A DNA stretch of 64,000 nucleotides, taken from the NCBI RefSeq assembly GCF_036588685.1, contig NC_086383.1:47698448-47762447 (forward strand). The letters run 5' to 3'. Positions 52,873 through 62,227 of the stretch are shown here, piece by piece. The stretch is from Mytilus trossulus (Eukaryota > Mollusca > Bivalvia > Mytilida > Mytilidae). The notes beneath the pieces were generated by a model. That model ran no database searches. It saw only the letters and a list, made by a program, of their open reading frames with translations, and was not told where the DNA came from. A program made the translations under genes and the position numbers. How positions within the stretch are numbered: the stretch's first letter is position 1; the number at the start of each line of letters is the position of its first letter.

Positions 52873-55800
52873 GTTGGTGCACCGTTTACAATACCCCATC
52901 CCCCCTTTTCCAACAAAGAAAGACAAGAAAAAAACAACCAAACAAAACAAACCAACCGATTTTGTCTTGTAAATATCTGAATTCATATGCGGCAAAGGAC
53001 CACCGATGATAGATACAGGTAGAATTTTTGTATTACATTCGTACTACGGAAGCGTATTAGGGACATAAATTTTGACGAATCAATTCAAGTTTACGATGTA
53101 TATGACTCTCCGCTTGACTGTGAATATGGTAATCGCAAACGTATAAATACTGAGGAAAAGTCGAAATTTCGAGTTTTAGAAAAGTATAAGCCATTTTGTT
53201 TATATACATATTAGACATATAAGTAAATTATCATTTAAAATCATCAAAAACTATCTTAATTCGTTATTGAAAAACAGTTTAAGCATGTCATGTATTCAGT
53301 TTGCTCCGTTCTTTTACGTCAATTTAATAGTGTGTTTATTTATGCGAACGGCAAATATTTGCCTCCACCTAGAGCGCTTCATTCCAAAAGAATTGCCGTA
53401 TCTGTCCTATCAAAATCGAAATAATTCATGGGGGCTTGAATATATCTAGATTTTACCACGGGTTGTGCCTTTATGCCGATATTTTACCCCTCGCTATCGC
53501 TCAGGGTAAAGTATTTGTCATAAAGGGACAACCCGTGGTAAAATCACAATACATTCAAGCCCCCATCAATTATTTCTTAATTAACTGTTTACAAAATTTG
53601 GAATTTTTGAAATACTAAGGCTTTTCAACCTCAGGCATATATTACCAGTACTTCGGTACTGGCATGAAAATACGGATTTTTTTGTGTTATTAAAACTTGC
53701 TGTTACAAAATATTAGAAATTATTTTAAATTAAGGACTGTATCTCCCTCATGCAAAGCTCTGATTCCTTTCACGGATTTGGCTTTACTTTTTGGACCTTT
53801 TGAATTGTAGGTCTTCATCTTTTATATAAGCTTTGGATTTCAAATATTTTGGCCACGAGCATCACTGAAGAGATGTCGAAATGCGCATCTGGTGCAAGCA
53901 AATTGGTACCGTTAATACTATTACCTTAGTTGTATTTTGCAAAACTTTTAGGAATTTTGGTCCTCAATGCTTTGTTCTTTATTTGGCCTTTTTAACTTAT
54001 TTGGATTCGAGCGTTCGATGAGTCTTTTGTATAAAAAACGCGCGTCTGGCCTAAATACAAAATTTAATACTGGTATCTATGATGAGTTAATTTTCAACAT
54101 TTTGGGACAAGAAAATTGTTTTTCAAACTATATAAGTAGGAATTTATCCATTGAGGTAGTTGGGTACAAATCAGAATACAAATATTTTTTTTAACAGTTT
54201 GCCAATATGTAGCTCATATCATGCTTTTTTCAAGAATATGATAAGTAGTGTGAGTCATGTGGTGTTTTTTTCAAGTGACAGGCTGTTCAATATTGGCAGA
54301 TTGTGTATGAATGGTGCTAATCCGGAAATCATGAAATCTTCATTAAAATCTAGACAGGAACTGACTTTTATTCCTTTTAAAATGTGTGTTTCTGCTATTA
54401 ATATATGCATATTCTGTTGTACATATCATAATTTTGTAGACTTGGTGATAAAGAGCACGATGACAGTAACCTTGAAAAAGATGAAATAGCAGGAAACAAA
54501 ACAGATTACCAAAAATGGTGCATTTTGTTTGGAGGATTTTTTAGCTTTGTATTGGTAGCTGGGTTTCCGTTCAATATGTCTGTGCTGTATGTAGAATGGT
54601 TACAAGAATTTGGAAAATCAAATTCAGAAACAGCATTAGTGCAGTCTGTGTGTACAGGAATGTTCATGACTGGAGGTAACATTGAATAAAAAATAAACGT
54701 TAGCAATCATCTGTTTTCTGCACCAGTTCTACAAAAAGTCAATAACGGTCTAAATTTGAACAGAAAAGCAGTATTTAAAATGTTCAAATTTTATTTAGCA
54801 CGATGCATGAATCTATCTTAGAACAGACAGACCAAATAAATAATGCTTACATTTTTTTGACGCTGGCAATTTCTAAAAGTTACCTGATTTTCAACAATCA
54901 CATACCTTTAATTGTTTAGTTTAAGGTTTTAACACCATTACGTTAAATTTTCGAACATGTGGCTTTATCCCAAATGCCTGCATAAAAAAAACCATATGTT
55001 TTATCTTCGAATACACATTCTTTGGTGAAAATTTTAGTAGACAATTTGAAAATTTGCAATTGCTGTCTCTAAAAGCAATATATTAATCTAATTGAAAAAT
55101 GTTAATAAAATCAACGGTACCAATTTTGTTGCACCAGATGCGCATTTCGACAATACATGTCTCTTCAGTGATGCTCGTGGCCAAAATATTTGAAATCCAA
55201 AGCATATATAAAAGATGAGGAGCTATAATTCAAAAGGTCCAAAAAGTATAGCCAAATTCGTGAAAGGAATCAGAGCTTTGCATGAGGGAGATACATTCCT
55301 TAATTTATAATAATTTCTAATATTTTGTAACAGCAAATTTTAATAACACAAAAAATCCGTATTTTCATGCCAGTACCGAAGTACTGGCTACTGGGCTGGT
55401 GATACCCTCGGGGACTAATAGTCCACCAGCAGAGGCATCGACCCAGTGGTAGTAATAAAATCAACGGTACCAATTTTGTTGCACCAGATGCGCATTTCGA
55501 CAATACATGTCTCTTCAGTGATGCTCGTGGCCAAAATATTTGAAATCCAAAGCATATATAAAAGATGAGGAGCTATAATCCAAAAGGTCCAAAAAGTATA
55601 GCCAAATTCGTGAAAGGAATCAGAGCTTTGCATGAGGGAGATACATTCCTTAATTTATAATAATTTCTAATATTTTGTAACAGCAAATTTTAATAACACA
55701 AAAAATCCGTATTTTCATGCCAGTACCGAAGTACTGGCTACTGGGCTGGTGATACCCTCGGGGACTAATAGTCCACCAGCAGAGGCATCGACCCAGTGGT

Positions 55801-58800
55801 AGTAATAAAATCAACGGTACCAATTTTGTTGCACCAAATGCGCATTTCGACAATACATGTCTCTTCAGTGATGCTCGTGGCCAAATTATTTGAAATCCAA
55901 AGCATATATAAAAGATGAGGAGCTATAATCCAAAAGGTCCAAAAAGTATAGCCAAATTCGTGAAAGGAATCAGAGCTTTGCATGAGGGAGATACATTCCT
56001 TAATTTATAATAATTTCTAATATTTTGTAACAGCAAATTTTAATAACACAAAAAATCCGTATTTTCATGCCAGTACCGAAGTACTGGCTACTGGGCTGGT
56101 GATACCCTCGGGGACTAATAGTCCACCAGCAGAGGCATCGACCCAGTGGTAGTAATAAAATCAACGGTACCAATTTTGTTGCACCAGATGCGCATTTCGA
56201 CAATACATGTCTCTTCAGTGATGCTCGTGGCCAAAATATTTGAAATCCAAAGCATATATAAAAGATGAGGAGCTATAATCCAAAAGGTCCAAAAAGTATA
56301 GCCAAATTCGTGAAAGGAATCAGAGCTTTGCATGAGGGAGATACATTCCTTAATTTATAATAATTTCTAATATTTTGTAACAGCAAATTTTAATAACACA
56401 AAAAATCCGTATTTTCATGCCAGTACCGAAGTACTGGCTACTGGGCTGGTGATACCCTCGGGGACTAATAGTCCACCAGCAGAGGCATCGACCCAGTGGT
56501 AGTAATAAAATCAACGGTACCAATTTTGTTGCACCAGATGCGCATTTCGACAATACATGTCTCTTCAGTGATGCTCGTGGCCAAATTATTTGAAATCCAA
56601 AGCATATATAAAAGACGAGGAGCTATAATCCAAAAGGTCCAAAAAGTATAGCCAAATTCGTGAAAGGAATCAGAGCTTTGCATGAGGGAGATACATTCCT
56701 TAATTTATAATAATTTCTAATATTTTGTAACAGCAAATTTTAATAACACAAAAAATCCGTATTTTCATGCCAGTACCGAAGTACTGGCTACTGGGCTGGT
56801 GATACCCTCGGGGACTAATAGTCCACCAGCAGAGGCATCGACCCAGTGGTAGTAATAAAATCAACGGTACCAATTTTGTTGCACCAGATGCGCATTTCGA
56901 CAATACATGTCTCTTCAGTGATGCTCGTGGCCAAAATATTTGAAATCCAAAGCATATATAAAAGATGAGGAGCTATAATCCAAAAGGTCCAAAAAGTATA
57001 GCCAAATTCGTGAAAGGAATCAGAGCTTTGCATGAGGGAGATACATTCCTTAATTTATAATAATTTATAATATTTTGTAACAGCAAATTTTAATAACACA
57101 AAAAATCCGTATTTTCATGCCAGTACCGAAGTACTGGCTACTGGGCTGGTGATACCCTCGGGGACTAATAGTCCACCAGCAGAGGCATCGACCCAGTGGT
57201 AGTAATAAAATCAACGGTACCAATTTTGTTGCACCAGATGCGCATTTCGACAATACATGTCTCTTCAGTGATGCTCGTGGCCAAAATATTTGAAATCCAA
57301 AGCATATATAAAAGATGAGGAGCTATAATCCAAAAGGTCCAAAAAGTATAGCCAAATTCGTGAAAGGAATCAGAGCTTTGCATGAGGGAGATACATTCCT
57401 TAATTTATAATAATTTCTAATATTTTGTAACAGCAAATTTTAATAACACAAAAAATCCGTATTTTCATGCCAGTACCGAAGTACTGGCTACTGGGCTGGT
57501 GATACCCTCGGGGACTAATAGTCCACCAGCAGAGGCATCGACCCAGTGGTAGTAATAAAATCAACGGTACCAATTTTGTTGCACCAGATGCGCATTTCGA
57601 CAATACATGTCTCTTCAGTGATGCTCGTGGCCAAAATATTTGAAATCCAAAGCATATATAAAAGATGAGGAGCTATAATCCAAAAGGTCCAAAAAGTATA
57701 GCCAAATTCGTTAAAGGAATCAGAGCTTTGCATGAGGGAGATACATTCCTTAATTTATAATAATTTCTAATATTTTGTAACAGCAAATTTTAATAACACA
57801 AAAAATTCGTATTTTCATGCCAGTACCGAAGTACTGGCTACTGGGCTGGTGATACCCTCGGGGACTAATAGTCTACCAGCAGAGGCATCGACCCAGTGGT
57901 AGTAATAAAATCAACGGTACCAATTTTGTTGCACCAGATGCGCATTTCGACAATACATGTCTCTTCAGTGATGCTCGTGGCCAAAATATTTGCAATCCAA
58001 AGCATATATAAAAGATGAGGAGCTATAATCCAAAAGGTCCAAAAAGTATAGCCAAATTCGTGAAAGGAATCAGAGCTTTGCATGAGGGAGATACATTCCT
58101 TAATTTATAATAATTTCTAATATTTTGTAACAGCAAATTTTAATAACACAAAAAATCCGTGTTTTCATGCCAGTACCGAAGTACTGGCTACTGGGCTGGT
58201 GATACCCTCGGGGACTAATAGTCCACCAGCAGAGGCATCGACCCAGTGGTAGTAATAAAATCAACGGTACCAATTTTGTTGCACCAGATGCGCATTTCGA
58301 CAATACATGTCTCTTCAGTGATGCTCGTGGCCAAAATATTTGAAATCCAAAGCATATATAAAAGATGAGGAGCTATAATCCAAAAGGTCCAAAAAGTATA
58401 GCCAAATTCGTGAAAGGAATCAGAGCTTTGCATGAGGGAGATACATTCCTTAATTTATAATAATTTCTAATATTTTGTAACAGCAAATTTTAATAACACA
58501 AAAAATCCGTATTTTCATGCCAGTACCGAAGTACTGGCTAATGGGCTGGTGATACCCTCGGGGACTAATAGTCCACCAGCAGAGGCATCGACCCAGTGGT
58601 AGTAATAAAATCAACGGTACCAATTTTGTTGCACCAGATGCGCATTTCGACAATACATGTCTCTTCAGTGATGCTCGTGGCCAAAATATTTGAAATCCAA
58701 AGCATATATAAAAGATGAGGAGCTATAATCCAAAAGGTCCAAAAAGTATAGCCAAATTCGTGAAAGGAATCAGAGCTTTGCATGAGGGAGATACATTCCT

Positions 58801-61409
58801 TAATTTATAATAATTTCTAATATTTTGTAACAGCAAATTTTAATAACACAAAAAATCCGTATTTTCATGCCAGTACCGAAGTACTGGCTACTGGGCTGGT
58901 GATACCCTCGGGGACTAATAGTCCACCAGCAGAGGCATCGACCCAGTGGTAGTAATAAAATCAACGGTACCAATTTTGTTGCACCAGATGTTAATATGCA
59001 TGAGAATAAAATAAACACTCTTAAATATTCGAATACCAGTAAGTGCAAACCAATATTCCGATTTGTTATCTGTAAGTGGACAAATACAGGGGAATTTGCC
59101 TTACTTTTTACTAGTGATTTAATTTTTGTGCACCATATATATAACGTCTTGAAATTCAAATACACGTTATGTATCCATGCTATTTGGTTTTTAATTTCAG
59201 GCTTTTTCTCTGGTACACTTGTAACAAAATATGGTCCTCGAAAGTGTGGAATAATTGGAGGATTTTTGTCGGCACTTGGTATCGGATTGGCGTTCATTGC
59301 TTCCAGCATAGTCTATCTTGTTCTATTCATTGGATTGATCACTGGTTTGTATTTTCTAAAGCAGGTGTAAATTAAAACAATCAATAATAAAAACAATAAA
59401 AAATTACGAACATATTTCACCATGCCGCAAAAAAGAAGAAATAATACAATATGTTGTCAAATACTATGTTTTACCGTTAGCACGTCTACTGTAATATGAG
59501 AAAGCCACACAAAATGGTAACTTCTTTGCGTTTTTGAAAATACCAGAATATCTAAGATGACGAACATTTATTTTATTTGTACATGGTCATTGAAAAAATA
59601 CCCCATAGGAACACGTACAACAATATTTTCCTTACTCTTTAAAAATATATATTTGTAGGTTCCGGTTTCTCGCTGTGTTATATAAGTGCGTCTACAGTTG
59701 TTGGAATGCATTTCAAAGGAAAACAAAAAATACTGGCACTGGCATTTGTTTCCTTTGGTTCAGGTATTGGTGGATCCCTCTTCCCCGTTATTCTCGAAAT
59801 TCTCATCTCGAGATTTGGATGGCGAGGATCTCTGCTCATTATTGCTGGACTCATGCTACATCTCGTTGCCATGGGGATAAGTTATACTGTTCCTCTGAAG
59901 TATAATCGTAGTAGAAGAAATAGTATTGCACGAAGATCCAACATCATTAATGAAGGTAACAGTGTCACGTTACCACGATATGACGTAACAAGTAAAGAAA
60001 GCCAAACTTATAACCAGAAAGGGCCAGGTATGAAAAGCGATCAAACTAATTCGAATATCAAAATATTAGGCTCAGACGAAAACAAACCGAATCAAACTGC
60101 TGTCAGTTCTTCGGACCAAAGACGTAGATCTCTGTACGAATTTTCCAAACTTAGACGTAGATCACTATACGAAGTTGAGGAAGACGATGACTTAAACCAA
60201 ACTTTTGCGTCCATCTTTAAAGACATTATAACGAACAAACTTTTTATGGGATACGCATTTTCAATAGCGATAAGTTTAGCTTCGATTAACGCTACGCTAA
60301 TTTTCTTCATTGATTATTTTGAATCCAAAGGAATTCGAAGACAAGATGCGTTGAAAATTTATCTTCTTATGAATCTAACAAATTCTTTTTTCCGTCTATT
60401 TCCTGGACTTTTAAAACAAGCACCTCATATAAGTGTTTTATCCATTCCATCGGCATGTACACTCATATCATCTATTTCTTTATTATTATTTACTTTTGTC
60501 GGATCTTCAATTGTTCTAAATACTATGGTAGCCTGTATGTTTGGGATTGGGATGGGTGGTATGGTGACAGTCATGGCAGTGTCTATAGTGAAGCTGATTG
60601 GTCAAACTAATTATTCTGCTGGGCTTGGAGTATCAATGACGATTGTAGGAATATTTAATACAGCTGCCGGACCACTCTCAGGTACGTTTTTGTTTTCATT
60701 ATTATGGATCAATGTTATGGGTAAATTTGTCGCTATTCTTAAAATTGAAAGAATTGTTAATTGGTTTCATTCATATAGATTTCACGTAACATATGAAAAC
60801 ACTGAGTAAGGTTTAACGATTACTTAATTGGACAATGGAAACTCTACGAATCTTAACCTATGTAGAAAAATGTATTTGTGCGGAGCCAGAAAATGCGCTT
60901 TCAGTGGTATTTACAAAAACAGTAAACGTATATACAAATATGGCTTACTAAACAAAACAAAAATGAACGGTTCTAATTGTACCACTGAGTATTTATAGAG
61001 ACTGTATTTTTTTACCATCCATAGATTAGGCAAGTACAGATGATCGACATGTGTTTAAATAAAATTAAGCTATCATAACAATAGAAACTTTATTTTAAAT
61101 TTGATGGAATATTGAAACAAAATGTAACAGATTTTGAAAGTTGCATTTTTACAAATATGAAGTTAATTTTGTATTCCAGGATACCTTCGTGATATATCAG
61201 GAAATTACAACACATCGTTTTTTTGTTTGTCAGTCGTCTTATTTATAGCATCAGTATCGTTTTTCGTAACCATGGTTTGCAGATACTACCATATACATGA
61301 CAGAGGTTCTAGATTTGACTTTGAATTTATCATAACAAAAAAATCAAGAAGAACAAGCCTAGTTCCATGGAGACGGAAGTCTGTCACTATATCCAGTGTT
61401 CATTTGTGA
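52595..61409 (+). CDS. Monocarboxylate transporter-like protein (SLC16 family, MFS)
   Basis: Exons 52595-52872, 54440-54675, 59201-59344, 59659-60681 and 61180-61409 join in frame to 636 residues. The N-terminus is a ~115-residue polar cytosolic lead. Twelve membrane helices of the major facilitator type follow, split 6+6 by a long charged loop (about residues 300-415). Family signatures are SNSETALVQSVCTG in the first loop/TM2, KYGPRKCGIIGGFLSALGIG after TM2, FGWRGSLLIIAG at TM6 and the R465-containing segment SFFRLFPGLL at TM8. Two family features are altered: the usual [DE]G[GS][WY]GW before TM1 is replaced by TDYQKWC, and the TM8 Asp four residues before the Arg (D302/R306 in MCT1) is Asn461. 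SLC16 proteins move lactate, pyruvate, aromatic amino acids, thyroid hormone or carnitine-like solutes; the substrate here is unknown and it may not be a proton-coupled carrier. Intron 2 contains the hammerhead array in antisense. Poly(A) signal AATAAA at 61422-61427. Confidence 0.87.
53859..53895 (+). ncRNA. Hammerhead ribozyme with shortened stem II
   Basis: GCATCA-CTGAAGA-GATGTC-GAAA-TGCGCATC-TGGTGC. Stem I, the conserved boxes and the cleavage triplet match the array copies, but an ~8-nt deletion reduces stem II to a remnant, so activity is probably lost or weak. Confidence 0.7.
54010..54050 (+). ncRNA. Degenerate hammerhead of a second type
   Basis: gagcgttCGATGAgtct...ataaAAAcgcgcgtctggc. 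The layout (core box, GTCT stem II start, CGCGCG stem III, GTC cleavage triplet, TGGC stem I) matches the other hammerhead type common in mussel repeats. The first core box reads TTCGATGA where CUGAUGA is expected, and GAAA is AAAA. Judged inactive. Confidence 0.55.
54440..54675 (+). CDS. MCT-like gene, exon 2 (TM1 and start of TM2)
   Basis: 236 nt between 'attttgtag' and 'gtaaca'. It encodes an acidic lead, TM1 (WCILFGGFFSFVLVAGFPFN) and EFGKSNSETALVQSVCTGMF, the characteristic MCT TM1-TM2 connection. Confidence 0.85.
55099..55107. repeat. Target-site duplication, left copy (atgttaata)
   Basis: Exact match to 58988-58996. Its last five bases also match the unit consensus (taata), so the left breakpoint is ambiguous by up to 5 bp. 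Confidence 0.75.
55131..55174 (-). ncRNA. Hammerhead ribozyme, array unit 1
   Basis: Minus strand: GCATCA (stem I 3' strand), CTGAAGA box, stem II GACA-tgtat-TGTC, GAAA box, stem III/loop AT-GCGC-AT, C17 completing the AUC triplet, TGGTGC (stem I 5' strand). All six stem I pairs form (one G-U). The very short stem III is typical of type I hammerheads that work best as dimers. Confidence 0.85.
55481..55524 (-). ncRNA. Hammerhead ribozyme, array unit 2
   Basis: Same 44-nt sequence as unit 1, 350 bp on. Confidence 0.85.
55831..55874 (-). ncRNA. Hammerhead ribozyme, array unit 3 (C17 to U variant)
   Basis: As unit 1, but + 'gcaccaaatg' replaces 'gcaccagatg', changing the cleavage triplet from AUC to AUU. 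AUU still obeys the NUH rule but is usually cut more slowly. Confidence 0.8.
56181..56224 (-). ncRNA. Hammerhead ribozyme, array unit 4
   Basis: Identical to unit 1. Confidence 0.85.
56531..56574 (-). ncRNA. Hammerhead ribozyme, array unit 5
   Basis: Identical to unit 1. This unit has its own outside changes (ccaaatta, aaaagacgagg) shared in part with unit 3. Confidence 0.85.
56881..56924 (-). ncRNA. Hammerhead ribozyme, array unit 6
   Basis: Identical to unit 1. Confidence 0.85.
57231..57274 (-). ncRNA. Hammerhead ribozyme, array unit 7
   Basis: Identical to unit 1. Confidence 0.85.
57581..57624 (-). ncRNA. Hammerhead ribozyme, array unit 8
   Basis: Identical to unit 1. Confidence 0.85.
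57931..57974 (-). ncRNA. Hammerhead ribozyme, array unit 9
   Basis: Identical to unit 1. Confidence 0.85.
58281..58324 (-). ncRNA. Hammerhead ribozyme, array unit 10
   Basis: Identical to unit 1. Confidence 0.85.
58631..58674 (-). ncRNA. Hammerhead ribozyme, array unit 11
   Basis: Identical to unit 1. A twelfth would start at 58981, but the array stops after gcaccag, i.e. one base past its cleavage point. Confidence 0.85.
58988..58996. repeat. Target-site duplication, right copy (atgttaata)
   Basis: Exact match to 55099-55107, directly abutting the truncated twelfth hammerhead. Confidence 0.75.
59201..59344 (+). CDS. MCT-like gene, exon 3 (TM2-TM4 segment)
   Basis: 144 nt between 'ttaatttcag' and 'gtttgt', phase 1 to phase 1. 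It encodes GFFSGTLVTKYGPRKCGIIG and the next helix. The 'GPRK' loop is an MFS/MCT hallmark. Confidence 0.87.
59659..60681 (+). CDS. MCT-like gene, exon 4 (TM4-TM11)
   Basis: 1023 nt between 'atttgtag' and 'gtacgt', phase 1 to phase 1. It encodes GSGFSLCYISASTVVGMHFK, TM5-TM6, the charged loop with a duplicated RRRSLYE motif (basophilic kinase-type RRxS), then TM7-TM11 ending NTAAGPLSG. One very large exon carrying most of the transporter is usual for this family. Confidence 0.92.
61180..61409 (+). CDS. MCT-like gene, terminal exon (TM12 and tail)
   Basis: 230 nt after 'gtattccag'. It encodes GYLRDISGNYNTSFF, the last helix (LSVVLFIASVSFFVTMVC) and a basic cytosolic tail (KKSRRTSLVPWRRKSVTISS) ending at TGA 61407-61409. 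Confidence 0.88.
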
Positions 61410-62227
61410 CTAACTGAAAGAAATAAAAATTGAAGTAAACGATGGCAACTTTAATAAGACTTCTCAATACAAAAACAATTGACAACCAAAAGTCTGGAGC
61501 AGTTTTGAGTTTCGAGTTTTACTTTTATATTTACCAACCATGTATATGTTTTGTGTTGATTTATAAAGATTAGATAAAATGAAAATAAAACTATTTCCAA
61601 CGAACTTTCATAAAATACGATGTAGTTCAACCTACAGTGAATCTGCAATAAACATCTTATACATCCGACCTAAACATTGTGAAAACTAATGTGTAAGTAA
61701 ATGATTGCTTACCGTGTTAAAGCATTTAAATGATCTTATTTTGCATATATCATTACAAACCAGTTACGAGAAGGTACAAATACATATAAAACATAACAAT
61801 AAGGTTTATACTACGAAAATATTTTCCTCAAGGCCAACTGGTTTCTTGACCGGAATTCGACCTGAAAAAAGGTCTCGAGACAATGTAGCTCATACATAAT
61901 ACAACCCCCATTTTAGGAACCATAATAAATACCCCCGTACTATCCACCCTAAAATATCTTATTTGAAACATAAATGTACGAAATACATTGATGCTTTCAT
62001 TCATATGTATCTAGATCACTGCACTAGAAACTTATAACACTGATCCATTTAACATGGTAGTCGTTTCCGTATTTAGATTTTTTTTTTAGAAAAATACATA
62101 CAGGTCATGTTTTTCTGTTTTACGTTTGATGACGTACATTTTTTATTATTATTTTTAAATGTAAAGACGTCCTTGCTCAGCAGTATTTTTTTTATACGTT
62201 TCCAAAACAAAACACGCCTGTACATAA
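61410..62227. other. Downstream of the MCT-like gene
   Basis: 3' untranslated/intergenic DNA with the AATAAA at 61422-61427. No other feature recognised. Confidence 0.5.

Larger units (their letters stand above)
53640..54095 (+). mobile_element. Composite hammerhead-bearing repeat, + orientation
   Basis: The left part (53645-53925) is a partial copy of the 350-bp unit of the 55-59 kb array in the opposite orientation, starting at its hairpin ccagtacttcggtactgg and running through its hammerhead. The right part ('cttttaggaattttggtcct' to 'tactggtatctatgatgag') is a different mussel repeat that ends in a second hammerhead-like motif. Located in MCT-like intron 1. Confidence 0.75.
55108..58987 (-). 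mobile_element. Retrozyme-like tandem array: eleven 350-bp hammerhead units
   Basis: Strictly 350-bp period; units differ by only a few substitutions. Minus-strand order within a unit: hammerhead, 'aacaaaattggtaccgttga', a structured segment (ctgggtcgatgcctctgctg ... caccagcccagt), a 7-bp stem closed by UUCG (ccagtac-ttcg-gtactgg), an AT-rich part, 'gcaaagctctgattcctttc', then the next hammerhead. Flanks at 55099-55107 and 58988-58996 are identical 9-mers (atgttaata), a target-site duplication. No protein is encoded; the repeated 67- and 72-codon minus frames are shadows. It lies antisense in MCT-like intron 2. Family knowledge: retrozymes are small non-autonomous retroelements spread as circular RNAs by hammerheads. 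Inference: this is a multimeric insertion. Confidence 0.85.

Noticed and set aside
55300-58783. Repeated 67- and 72-codon minus-strand frames, one pair per 350-bp unit
   Set aside because: They cross the ribozyme and structured segments, overlap each other in different frames, and repeat only because the unit repeats; the RNA features explain the conservation better.
55108-58987. CRISPR-like or bacterial repeat array
   Set aside because: 350-bp head-to-tail units without spacers in an intron-bearing animal locus.
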